Assembly: GCA_002798195.1 (NCBI GenBank)
Contig: NWQM01000001.1
Span: 186,001 to 250,000, forward strand
Reading direction: 5' to 3'
Length of the DNA stretch: 64,000 bases
Source: Lysobacteraceae bacterium NML03-0222
GTDB lineage: Bacteria; Pseudomonadota; Gammaproteobacteria; Xanthomonadales; Xanthomonadaceae
Made by a program: the position numbers and the translations under genes. A model generated the notes under the pieces. It did not search any database. It was not told the origin of the DNA and worked only from the letters and a program-made list of their open reading frames with translations. Numbering within the stretch: the first letter of the stretch is position 1; every line of letters starts with the position of its first letter. Positions 53,123-60,391 of the stretch are shown in pieces.

Positions 53123-53155
53123 GGCAGGCTTTGAGAAGTTTTCCAGGACGGATGA

Positions 53156-54448
53156 CTATGGCAGGGACTTTACCCAATGGATGATATCGGCCAGCAGGTT
53201 GGCATCGACCTGGCCGGGGATGTCATAGCTCTCCAGTCCGGCGCCAGCGGCGCTTTCCATGCCCAGATGATTGAGTCTGGGATAGTGGCGCAGGCTGGCG
53301 CGGGCGTCCCCGGCAAATGCCATGTGCCAGGCCTGCCAGTCGGCATCCACCACCTGAATATCGTGCCCGCCATGCAGAATCAGTAGCGGTTGGCGGCTGG
53401 CCTTGGCCTCCCGCAGCGGGTCAACGGCATCGACGCTTTGCCAATAGCGGCTGTCCAGATTCATCAGGCGGGCATCGGCTTTGCCTGCGCGCACGGCGGC
53501 GATATCGCTTTTCATCTTTTGCATATGGGCCATGCCTGCCGGGGTGTTTTCCTGCCCCTGCATTTGCAGCAGGCGCAGGTTTTGCTCAAGCAGAATGTCC
53601 AGCAGATTGCGCGCCGGGGCGGCGAAGAGAATCAGCCCGGCAATCGTGTCATCACGAAGGCCAATACGCGGCGCCATCATCCCACCCTGGCTGTGGCCGA
53701 GCACGAATACACGCTTGCCATCGATGCCCGGCAGACTGCGCAGATGCGCCACGGCGGCGAGGGCATCATCGGTGGTTTCGCTGTCGATGTTGACGCCCTG
53801 GGCGTAATCGCCGGGGCGTGCATGGCTGCGCTTGTCATAACGCAGCACGGCAATACCTGCGCTGGCGAGCGCACGGGCAATATCCATGAACGGGCGGTTC
53901 GGGCCGATGCGCTCATCACGGTCGTGCGCGCCCGAGCCATGCACCAGAACCACGGCCGGAAACGGGCCTTCGCCCTTGGGCATGGACAAGGTGGCGGGCA
54001 GGCCGCGGGCTTCATCGCCGATGCGGGTTTCGCTTTCGCGGTACGGCGCATCGGCGGGGATGGCGGGCGCAGGCTGGCTGGCGAGCATCGGCTTGACCCA
54101 CAGGCCGGAGATTTTTCCGTCGGCCGCGATGTTCACCGTGGCCATCCAGCGGCTATCGGCGCGTTGCAATACCGTCTGGCTGACATAGACTTGTCCCTGT
54201 GCCTCAATCCGGCTGCCGCTGCGCTCGCCGGCAGCGCCCAGTGACTGCCAGACCTGCCGCAACTGCTCTTGGGAGATGGCCGATTGCATGGCAGCATCAA
54301 GCATGGCATGCGCCTTGGCGAACTCGCCACGGTCAAGATGGTCGAGCAGGGTTTCAGCCGTGGCGCGTGCGCTTTCCGGCGGCACGTGCGCATGACTGCA
54401 GAGGCTGGCAACAAGCAGCAGCGCAGGTGCAAAGTGACGCGCTTTCAT
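53156..54448 (-). CDS. Exported alpha/beta hydrolase with DUF3887-like N-terminal domain
   Basis: 430-residue secreted enzyme. The start has GGAG upstream. The signal peptide ends near CSHAHV (about residue 21). An N-terminal helical/NTF2-like domain (about 25-120) matches the DUF3887 pattern (AKAHAMLDAAMQ, QLRQVWQSLG). The hydrolase core has oxyanion VLVHGSGAHDRDE, nucleophile elbow LGHSQGGMM (about residue 250), an acid region GGHDIQVVD and final His in NHLG. Likely an esterase or acyl-peptide-type hydrolase acting outside the cytoplasm; substrate unknown. Confidence 0.85.
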   Translation of the reverse strand: MKARHFAPALLLVASLCSHAHVPPESARATAETLLDHLDRGEFAKAHAMLDAAMQSAISQEQLRQVWQSLGAAGERSGSRIEAQGQVYVSQTVLQRADSRWMATVNIAADGKISGLWVKPMLASQPAPAIPADAPYRESETRIGDEARGLPATLSMPKGEGPFPAVVLVHGSGAHDRDERIGPNRPFMDIARALASAGIAVLRYDKRSHARPGDYAQGVNIDSETTDDALAAVAHLRSLPGIDGKRVFVLGHSQGGMMAPRIGLRDDTIAGLILFAAPARNLLDILLEQNLRLLQMQGQENTPAGMAHMQKMKSDIAAVRAGKADARLMNLDSRYWQSVDAVDPLREAKASRQPLLILHGGHDIQVVDADWQAWHMAFAGDARASLRHYPRLNHLGMESAAGAGLESYDIPGQVDANLLADIIHWVKSLP

Positions 54449-54470
54449 GGTCTGCTCCTTGGCGGCGGTT

Positions 54471-54650
54471 TCAGGCCTTGCGGCGCTTCAGGTAAAGCCG
54501 AGTCGGTTCGGCCGGGTTGCAACGCAATGCAGTAACCAGCTCCCAGCCTTCGCTGCCCAGCTCATTCAGGGTCTGCTGGATGCGCTCACCGGGACGTCCC
54601 AGCAAGTCGATGGGCAGGTCGATGACTTTGTATTCCCATTGCGTATTCAT
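54471..54650 (-). CDS. Small DUF4177 protein
   Basis: 59-residue protein, easily missed by length cut-offs. Translation begins MNTQWEYKVIDLPIDLLG and contains LNELGSEGWELVTAL, the DUF4177 signature, ending with YLKRRKA. Family members of this size form a compact alpha/beta fold; function unknown. The ATG overlaps the stop of the Arc-like gene (ATGA), marking it as the last member of the four-gene SPFH operon. Confidence 0.85.
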   Translation of the reverse strand: MNTQWEYKVIDLPIDLLGRPGERIQQTLNELGSEGWELVTALRCNPAEPTRLYLKRRKA

Positions 54651-54832
54651 GGTGTTTCCTCATTGGCAGGGGGGTGATCAGGTGTTGGCAAACGTCCGGC
54701 GCGGCGCAGGGCATCGCGCAGGACATATTCGATTTGGGCATTGACACTGCGCAGCTCATCATCCGCCCAGCGCTGTATCTGGGCAAGAATGGCCGCATTG
54801 ATGCGCAGCGGATAGGCCTTTTTCTCGCTCAC
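54647..54832 (-). CDS. Arc-type ribbon-helix-helix protein
   Basis: 61-residue protein from GTG 54832, whose codon overlaps the preceding stop (GTGA). The core KKAYPLRINAAILAQIQRWA then SVNAQIEYVLRDALRRAGR is a ribbon-helix-helix fold: a beta strand with alternating basic residues, helix A and helix B (about residues 5-45). A Pro-rich tail follows. Expected to bind DNA as a dimer; an autoregulator of this small operon is plausible. The frame extends to 54934, but that part overlaps the membrane protein gene and is out of family. Confidence 0.8.
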   Translation of the reverse strand: MSEKKAYPLRINAAILAQIQRWADDELRSVNAQIEYVLRDALRRAGRLPTPDHPPANEETP

Positions 54833-55110
54833 AGACGCGGGCCTTGTTTGTGGATGCGGCGCAGATGCCACCACATCGACAGCCCCAGCAGATTGACCAG
54901 CAGCGCCATCGCCAGCAACACGGCCGTGCCCCATGCGCCATCACCTGCAAAGTAAAGACCCAGCGCGCCCAGCAGAATGACGATGCCGCTCAAGGCCATG
55001 CGCAGCGCAAGGCCAGGCGAGGCCGGGCGATTGTCACGGGCAAGCCAGGCGGCCAGCCATACGGCGGCCAACCCAATCAATGCCAGCAACAGTGGCAGCC
55101 ACGCGGCCAT
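54829..55110 (-). CDS. Small three-helix membrane protein
   Basis: 93-residue hydrophobic protein with three membrane spans (about residues 4-24, 37-57, 60-80) and a basic C-terminal end (WWHLRRIHKQGPRL). I recognise no named family with certainty. Its ATG overlaps the stop of the SPFH gene by one base and its stop overlaps the Arc-like start, so it is a member of that operon, probably a membrane partner of the SPFH protein. Confidence 0.75.
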   Translation of the reverse strand: MAAWLPLLLALIGLAAVWLAAWLARDNRPASPGLALRMALSGIVILLGALGLYFAGDGAWGTAVLLAMALLVNLLGLSMWWHLRRIHKQGPRL

Positions 55111-55973
55111 CAGTACAGGCTCCCGGCATTGACCACTGGCTGCGTGGCGCGATCACCGCACAGCACCACCAGCAGATTGCTGACCATCGCCGCCTTGCGC
55201 TCCTCATCCAGCGCCACCGTGCCTTGCTTTTGCAGTTCATCCAGCGCCATCTGCACCATGCCCACGGCACCGGCGACGATGCGCGTGCGCGCGGCGATGA
55301 TGGCATTGGCTTGTTGGCGTTGCAGCATGGCTTGGGCGATTTCCGGTGCATAGGCCAGATGGCTGATGCGCGCATCCAGCACCTTCACCCCGGCATCGGC
55401 CAGACGCTCGGCCAGCTCCTGCTGCAAATGCTCGGAGATTTCCGCCGCATGGCTGCGCAGCGACAGCTGCCCGTCCTCGTGCTGGTCATATGGATAGCTG
55501 GTCGCCATCGAGCGCAGCGCCGCCTCGGACTGGATTTCCACAAAACTCTCGTAGTCATCGACGTTATAGACCGCCTCGGACGCATCATTGACCTGCCAGA
55601 CGATGACCGCGGCGATCTCGATCGGGCTGCCGTCGAGCTCGTTCACTTTCAGCTTGCCACTTTCAAAATTGCGTACCCGCATCGACACCTTGCGCTTGCT
55701 GTAGAGCGGGTTGTTCCAGCGCAGGCCGTTGTCTTTGACGGTGCCGACATATTTGCCAAAGAAGCTGACCACGGCCGCCTGATTCGGCTCCAGCATGTAA
55801 AAACCGCCAAACCCAATCAACATCAACAACAAACCGCAGGCTGCCAGCACAAAGACTGCGACCGACTCTATAAGTACTGCGAACAGCAGCGCCGCAGCGC
55901 AGCCCAACAGCGCCAGCAACAGCAGCAACAAGACCGGAATGCCGGACAGGGAAGACAAATGTTTTTCTTTCAT
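55110..55973 (-). CDS. SPFH/Band 7 membrane protein
   Basis: 287 residues from ATG 55973. Two hydrophobic segments (about residues 10-30 and 33-55) precede an SPFH domain (about 60-230; LEPNQAAVVSFFGKYVGTVK, GLRWNNPLYSKRKVS, ISHLAYAPEIAQAML). It has no long flotillin coiled coil. It is first of four overlapping genes with a membrane protein, an Arc-type protein and DUF4177. A second SPFH gene (YqiK type) occurs elsewhere in this window. The ribosome binding site is weak. Confidence 0.88.
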   Translation of the reverse strand: MKEKHLSSLSGIPVLLLLLLALLGCAAALLFAVLIESVAVFVLAACGLLLMLIGFGGFYMLEPNQAAVVSFFGKYVGTVKDNGLRWNNPLYSKRKVSMRVRNFESGKLKVNELDGSPIEIAAVIVWQVNDASEAVYNVDDYESFVEIQSEAALRSMATSYPYDQHEDGQLSLRSHAAEISEHLQQELAERLADAGVKVLDARISHLAYAPEIAQAMLQRQQANAIIAARTRIVAGAVGMVQMALDELQKQGTVALDEERKAAMVSNLLVVLCGDRATQPVVNAGSLY

Positions 55974-56007
55974 GGTCGTAATAACTATTGGTGAGAGTTG
56001 CACTGAA

Positions 56008-56026
56008 AGATATCAAAAAGATATCT
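56008..56026. promoter_or_regulatory. Inverted repeat AGATATC-N5-GATATCT in the SPFH/nhaC intergenic region
   Basis: AGATATC (56008-56014) and GATATCT (56020-56026) are perfect inverted copies around AAAAA, in the divergent region between the SPFH operon and the NhaC-type gene. It lies about 35 bases from the SPFH start. The A/T-rich element stands out from GC-rich surroundings and could be the operator for the Arc-type protein encoded by the operon. Confidence 0.5.
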
Positions 56027-56158
56027 ATCTGTAATTTTGCCTCGCATCAATGGTGTTTAAATCCGTCGATGCCTTGTGGTTCTGTAGTGCGGGTTGATAT
56101 GGACTTTCCATATGACAGCGGTCACAATGCCTTTCCATCTTTTCATCATGATATTGCG

Positions 56159-57469
56159 ATGAAGGTTTCGCCCAGCGGTATCGCACTGCTTCCCTTGTTG
56201 CTGTTCGTGGCGTTGTTCTTTGGCGCCGGGGTGTATTTCACTTATCGGGGGGAGCCCAACGGCTTCTATATCCTGCATGCGCCGGTGGCCATCATCCCGG
56301 CGCTGGCCGTGGCCGCCTGGTGGGCGCACAGGCGTGGGGTGGATGTGGGACGTGCCCTGTATGGCGGCATGGGCGATGCCAACATCATGTTGATGTGTCT
56401 CATTTTCTTGCTGGCAGGTGGCTTTGCGGCAGTGACGCGGGCCATTGGTGGCGTGGATGCGGTTGTGGCGCTGGGGGTGGGGCATCTCTCGCCATCGCTG
56501 ATATTGCCGGGCTTGTTTGTGACGGCGGCACTGATTTCGCTGGCCACCGGCAGCTCGATGAGCACCCTGGCGGCTCTGGCGCCGATTGCGCTGGGTATCG
56601 CCGAGGCGGCCGGCATTTCTCCGGCACTGGGCGTGGCAAGTGCGGTCGGTGGCGCGATGTTTGGCGATAACCTTTCGGTGATTTCCGATACCACCATCGC
56701 CGCGACCCGCACCCAAGGCGCGGAAATGAAGGACAAGTTCCGCGAAAACTTCAAGATTGCGCTGCCCGCAGCCGTGCTGACCATCGTGCTGCTGGCATTG
56801 CAGCCGGGCACAAGCCAGCCGCCTGAAGTGAGTAGTTCAGCATCGCCCTGGCTGGTGCTGCCGTATGCGCTGGTGCTGCTGCTGGCCGTGCTGGGGGTGA
56901 ATGTACTGGTGGTGCTGGGCTTTGGGATTGTTGCGGCCGGCTTGATAGGCGCGCTGTATGCCAGCAATGGCTATGGCATCGAGGAATGGATGAATGACAT
57001 CTGGACGGGCTTTTCCGGCATGAGTGAAATCGTGCTGCTGTCGATGCTGGTGGGCGGACTCGCCGGGCTGATGCGCGCCAGTGGCGGGCTGGCCTGGATT
57101 TCTGCCAGGATTGCGCGGCTGGCGCGCGGCCGGTCAGGGCAGCGTAGCGGGGAGTTGAGTATTGCCGGGCTGTCGGCAGCAACGGACGTGTTCATTGCCA
57201 ATAATACCGTGGCGATTTTGGTCAGTGGCCCGCTGGCGCGCGATATCGCCAGCCAGCATGGGGTCAGCCCGCGCCGCGCGGCCAGCATTCTGGATATCTA
57301 CAGCTGTGTGGTGCAGGGGCTGATTCCGTGGGGTGCGCAAATCCTGCTGGCAGCATCGCAGTCCGGGCAGTCACCTTTGGAAATTGCCGGGAAAGTCTGG
57401 TATTGCTGGCTGCTGGGCGGTATTGCACTGGGCTTCATGCTGTGGCCGCGGCGTGCGGCAACAGGTTGA
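56159..57469 (+). CDS. NhaC-family Na+/H+ antiporter
   Basis: 436-residue inner-membrane antiporter with 10-12 spans. ATG 56159 is chosen because the first span follows soon after; the frame is open to 55988 but that part is not family-like. Conserved segments: ATGSSMSTLAALAPIALGIAE and AVGGAMFGDNLSVISDTTIA (about residues 140-185), the NhaC signature, and a second repeat AATDVFIANNTVAILVSGP. The ion pair is not determined; some members exchange malate and lactate. Single gene; no terminator is obvious before the tRNA promoter. Confidence 0.88.
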   Translation: MKVSPSGIALLPLLLFVALFFGAGVYFTYRGEPNGFYILHAPVAIIPALAVAAWWAHRRGVDVGRALYGGMGDANIMLMCLIFLLAGGFAAVTRAIGGVDAVVALGVGHLSPSLILPGLFVTAALISLATGSSMSTLAALAPIALGIAEAAGISPALGVASAVGGAMFGDNLSVISDTTIAATRTQGAEMKDKFRENFKIALPAAVLTIVLLALQPGTSQPPEVSSSASPWLVLPYALVLLLAVLGVNVLVVLGFGIVAAGLIGALYASNGYGIEEWMNDIWTGFSGMSEIVLLSMLVGGLAGLMRASGGLAWISARIARLARGRSGQRSGELSIAGLSAATDVFIANNTVAILVSGPLARDIASQHGVSPRRAASILDIYSCVVQGLIPWGAQILLAASQSGQSPLEIAGKVWYCWLLGGIALGFMLWPRRAATG

Positions 57470-57494
57470 ATTTGCCCGCACTGCAATAAATTGT

Positions 57495-57523
57495 TTGACA
57501 GCGCGCGCGCAAGGCCGGACAAT
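57495..57523 (+). promoter_or_regulatory. Promoter of the tRNA cluster
   Basis: TTGACA (57495-57500), 17-base GC-rich spacer, GACAAT (57518-57523; four of six). The following discriminator is GC-rich (GCGCACCGC), a feature of growth-rate-controlled stable RNA promoters. Transcription would start near 57530, 45 bases before tRNA-Pro. Confidence 0.68.
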
Positions 57524-57574
57524 GCGCACCGCTTTACGGCAAAGCACCCCGGTGTTTTGCCAACCGTTCACCGG

Positions 57575-57651
57575 CGGGGTATAGCGCAGTCTGGTAGCGC
57601 GCCTGCTTTGGGAGCAGGATGTCGGGGGTTCGAATCCCTCTACCCCGACCA
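57575..57651 (+). tRNA. tRNA-Pro (anticodon TGG)
   Basis: 77 bases including encoded CCA. Acceptor CGGGGTA pairs with TACCCCG. Anticodon stem CCTGC/GCAGG encloses loop TTTGGGA with anticodon TGG. T loop GTTCGAATC is normal. Confidence 0.96.
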
Positions 57652-57682
57652 TTCGGCAAACGGTAATGCGACTCCGTCATGG

Positions 57683-57759
57683 GCGCCCGTAGCTCAATCG
57701 GATAGAGCACCGGCCTTCTAAGCCGGTGGTTGCAGGTTCGATTCCTGCCGGGCGCGCCA
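57683..57759 (+). tRNA. tRNA-Arg (anticodon TCT)
   Basis: 77 bases including CCA. Acceptor GCGCCCG pairs with CGGGCGC; anticodon stem CCGGC/GCCGG with loop CTTCTAA, anticodon TCT, reading AGA. It lies 31 bases after tRNA-Pro. Confidence 0.96.
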
Positions 57760-57791
57760 TTTGCGGGTCGGTGAGAATCAAAAGTTTTGTG

Positions 57792-57868
57792 GTGGCTGTA
57801 GCTCAGTTGGTTAGAGTACTGGATTGTGATTCCAGTGGTCGGGGGTTCGAATCCCCTCAGCCACCCCA
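57792..57868 (+). tRNA. tRNA-His (anticodon GTG)
   Basis: Acceptor GTGGCTG pairs with CAGCCAC; anticodon stem CTGGA/TCCAG with loop TTGTGAT, anticodon GTG. An encoded G at 57791 can serve as the G-1 residue required by histidyl-tRNA synthetase, opposite C73. CCA is encoded. Confidence 0.96.
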
Positions 57869-57887
57869 TTTGTTGTAAAGCGCAGGC

Positions 57888-57915
57888 TTGCAATGCAGAA
57901 ACTGCATGTTACAAT
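57888..57915 (+). promoter_or_regulatory. Second promoter within the tRNA cluster, before tRNA-Lys
   Basis: TTGCAA (57888-57893), 16-base spacer, TACAAT (57910-57915, five of six), then GC-rich GCCGCGC discriminator. It would start tRNA-Lys transcription near 57922, just ahead of the mature 5' end. Confidence 0.62.
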
Positions 57916-57925
57916 GCCGCGCTCC

Positions 57926-58001
57926 GGGCCGTTAGCTCAGTTGGTAGAGCAGCTGACTCTTAATCAGTAGGTCCAAGGTTCGAATCCTTGACGGCCCACC
58001 A
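57926..58001 (+). tRNA. tRNA-Lys (anticodon CTT)
   Basis: 76 bases including CCA. Acceptor GGGCCGT pairs with ACGGCCC. Anticodon stem GCTGA/TCAGT with loop CTCTTAA gives anticodon CTT, reading AAG. Confidence 0.95.
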
Positions 58002-58009
58002 TCTTTCGA

Positions 58010-58034
58010 CACCCAGCCGCAAGCTGGGTGTTTT
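58010..58034 (+). terminator. Rho-independent terminator after tRNA-Lys
   Basis: Stem CACCCAGC (58010-58017) pairs with GCTGGGTG (58023-58030) across a five-base loop, followed by TTTT. It ends the first four tRNA genes. Confidence 0.85.
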
Positions 58035-58069
58035 GTTATCAAGCGTGCGCCTTGATCGGGTGCACTCAA

Positions 58070-58154
58070 GCGGAAGTGGCGGAATTGGTAGACGCCCTGG
58101 ATTTAGGTTCCAGTGCCGCAAGGCGTGGGGGTTCGAGTCCCCCCTTCCGCACCA
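58070..58154 (+). tRNA. tRNA-Leu (anticodon TAG)
   Basis: 85 bases including CCA with a long variable arm (TGCCGCAAGGCG). Acceptor GCGGAAG pairs with CTTCCGC; anticodon stem CTGGA/TCCAG with loop TTTAGGT, anticodon TAG, reading CUA. It lies after the terminator and 164 bases before trigger factor, with no terminator in between. Confidence 0.96.
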
Positions 58155-58318
58155 TACGACTTCCTCCGTGACTCCAAGCGCCGCGCGGCGCTGGCATCCT
58201 GCGCGCAAATCAGCCACACTTGCCGGCTCGTTCCGTTCAAGAAATGGCGCGGGCGAGATTTTTCAGCCATTTCCCCAATGTATATCCCGTCGCGGTACCT
58301 GGCGGGCAGGAGTTCATC

Positions 58319-59617
58319 ATGCAAGTTTCCATCGAGTCCACCGGCGATTTGGGTCGCCGCGTACTGTTCCGTGTGCCTTCGGCTGAAGTGGAAGGCAAGC
58401 TCAATACCCGCCTGCGCGAAATCGCGCGTGATGCGCGCATCAAGGGCTTCCGTCCCGGCAAGGTGCCGACCAGCGTGATTGCCAAGCGCTTTGGCGCCCA
58501 GGTGCGCGCCGAAATCCTCGACGGCTTGCTGCGCGAGGGCTTTGGCAATGCGCTCAAGGATGAAACCTTCCAGATTGCCGGCAATCCACGCATCGAAGAA
58601 GACAAGGACAACAGCAGCGAAGGTGAGCTGGCCTATGTGGCTGACTTCGAGGTGGTGCCGGAATTTGGCGAAATCGATTTGGGTGCGCTGAATGTGGTGC
58701 GCAATACCGCCACGGTGGAAGAGGCCGATATCGACACCATGATTGAAAACCTGCGTGAGCAGCGCAGCAGCTGGTCGGCTGTGGAGCGCGCTTCGGCCAA
58801 TGGCGATTTGGTGGAAGTGGAAATGTTCTCCGAAGTCGATGGCGTGCGCCTGCCGGCCGAAGGCGCCGAGCGCGGCCAGACCGTGCTCGGCAGCGGTGCA
58901 CTGTTTGCACCGATTGAAGAGGCCGTGGCCGGCCTGGCGGCCGGTGAGAGCAAAACCGTCAAGGTGGACTTCCCGGCTGACTGGCGGGTGGAACAGCTGG
59001 CTGGCAAGTCCGCTGATGTCACTGTCAAAGCCTTGCAGGTGGCCGAACTCAAGCGCCCGGAAGTTGATCATGCCTTTATCCGCAGCTTTGGCGTGAAAAG
59101 CGGTGAAGCCGAGCAGTTCCGCGAAGAAATCCGCAGCAATCTCGAACGCGAGCTGAAGGGTGCGTTGATGTTCCGCCTGCGCCGCGCAGTGGGCGAGCAA
59201 ATCATCGAAAAATACGGCCATATCACCATGCCGCCCAAGCTGGTGGAGCAAGAAGCCCAGGCGATGGCCGCCAATGCCCAGCAGGAAGCGCAGGCGCGTG
59301 GTCAGCAGTTGCAGGTGGATGCACAGCAGTTCATGGACGCCGCTGGCAAGCGCGTGCTGATTGGCCTGTTCACTGGCGAAGTGGCGCGTCGCAACAAGCT
59401 GCAACTTGACCGCAATCGCCTGATGGAAACCATGCGCCTGATTGCTTCCACTTATGAGGAGCCGGAGCAGGTGTTCGAGCTGTACCGCAATGACCCGCAA
59501 TTGCTGAACCAGTTGCAGTATCGGGTGATGGAAGAGCAGGTCACCGACTGGATTGCCGAAAAGGCCGAGCACACTGAAGTGCCGATGTCCTTCCAGGACG
59601 CCATCCGCGCCGAGTAA
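58319..59617 (+). CDS. tig: Trigger factor
   Basis: 432-residue ribosome-associated chaperone with peptidyl-prolyl isomerase activity. ATG 58319 has GGAG eight bases upstream and is where homologues begin (MQVSIEST). The ribosome-docking signature GFRPGKVPTSVI is at about residues 44-55. The isomerase domain (about 150-245) and helical arms follow. It heads the protein quality-control row tig-clpP-clpX-lon. The 164-base region after tRNA-Leu contains no recognised element. Confidence 0.97.
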   Translation: MQVSIESTGDLGRRVLFRVPSAEVEGKLNTRLREIARDARIKGFRPGKVPTSVIAKRFGAQVRAEILDGLLREGFGNALKDETFQIAGNPRIEEDKDNSSEGELAYVADFEVVPEFGEIDLGALNVVRNTATVEEADIDTMIENLREQRSSWSAVERASANGDLVEVEMFSEVDGVRLPAEGAERGQTVLGSGALFAPIEEAVAGLAAGESKTVKVDFPADWRVEQLAGKSADVTVKALQVAELKRPEVDHAFIRSFGVKSGEAEQFREEIRSNLERELKGALMFRLRRAVGEQIIEKYGHITMPPKLVEQEAQAMAANAQQEAQARGQQLQVDAQQFMDAAGKRVLIGLFTGEVARRNKLQLDRNRLMETMRLIASTYEEPEQVFELYRNDPQLLNQLQYRVMEEQVTDWIAEKAEHTEVPMSFQDAIRAE

Positions 59618-59650
59618 GTCGGTCATTGCCATCGAGCTTGAGAGAATTTG

Positions 59651-60277
59651 ATGAGTCTTGAAACCAAAGCCCTGAACCTGGTGCCGATGGTGGTCGAGCA
59701 GACCAGCCGCGGCGAGCGCTCTTTCGATATCTATTCGCGCCTTCTGAAAGAACGGGTGATTTTTCTCGTAGGGCCGATCGACGACCAGGTTGCCAATCTG
59801 GTGGTTGCGCAGCTGCTGTTTCTGGAAGCGGAAAATCCGGAAAAGGACATCAGCCTGTACATCAACTCGCCCGGCGGGGTGGTGACCGCAGGGCTTGCGA
59901 TTTACGACACCATGCAATTCATCAAGCCCGATGTCAGCACCATCTGCATCGGCCAGGCCGCCAGTGCCGGGGCGATGTTGCTGATGGCCGGTGCCAAGGG
60001 CAAGCGCTATGCCCTGCCCAATTCGCGGGTGATGATTCACCAGCCTTCTGGCGGGGCACAGGGTCAGGCGACGGATATTGAGATCCATGCGCGCGAGATT
60101 TTGTATTTGCGTCAACGTCTCAATGAGTTGTTTGCCCATCACACTGGCCAGCCGGTGGAGCGCATCGCCCAGGACATGGAGCGTGACCGCTTCTTGAGTG
60201 CCGAAGCTGCGCGTGAATACGGCCTGATTGACGAGGTGCTGAGCCAGCGCCCGGATGAAACCATTCAGGCCAACTAA
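59651..60277 (+). CDS. clpP: ATP-dependent Clp protease proteolytic subunit
   Basis: 208-residue serine protease forming the double-heptamer chamber of ClpXP and ClpAP. The catalytic Ser is in GQAASAGAMLL (near residue 107) and the His in MIHQPSGGAQGQA (near 131). ATG 59651 is preferred over the adjacent TTG 59648. A short propeptide-like start (MSLETKALNLVPMVVEQ) is normal. It lies 33 bases after tig. Confidence 0.98.
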   Translation: MSLETKALNLVPMVVEQTSRGERSFDIYSRLLKERVIFLVGPIDDQVANLVVAQLLFLEAENPEKDISLYINSPGGVVTAGLAIYDTMQFIKPDVSTICIGQAASAGAMLLMAGAKGKRYALPNSRVMIHQPSGGAQGQATDIEIHAREILYLRQRLNELFAHHTGQPVERIAQDMERDRFLSAEAAREYGLIDEVLSQRPDETIQAN

Positions 60278-60299
60278 GCGGCAGTAGGTGGATAATGCG

Positions 60300-60321
60300 G
60301 GCCGGGGGGCATCCCCCGGCC
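60300..60321 (+). other. Intergenic hairpin between clpP and clpX
   Basis: Stem GGCCGGGGG / CCCCCGGCC around a GCAT loop, perfect over nine pairs. No T run follows (CTGTGCTATT), so it may be an mRNA stability or partial-termination element that sets clpX below clpP. Confidence 0.5.
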
Positions 60322-60391
60322 TGTGCTATTCTCGGCAACACCCTGCGCGCCAGTGCCGGGCAGGTTGCAATGTATATGGAAACCTCACGAA

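Noticed and set aside
58103..60142. 679-codon open frame on the minus strand across tig and clpP
   Set aside because: It is antisense to two certain genes; long antisense frames arise from GC-biased third positions. The translation is His/Gln/Leu-rich and resembles no family.
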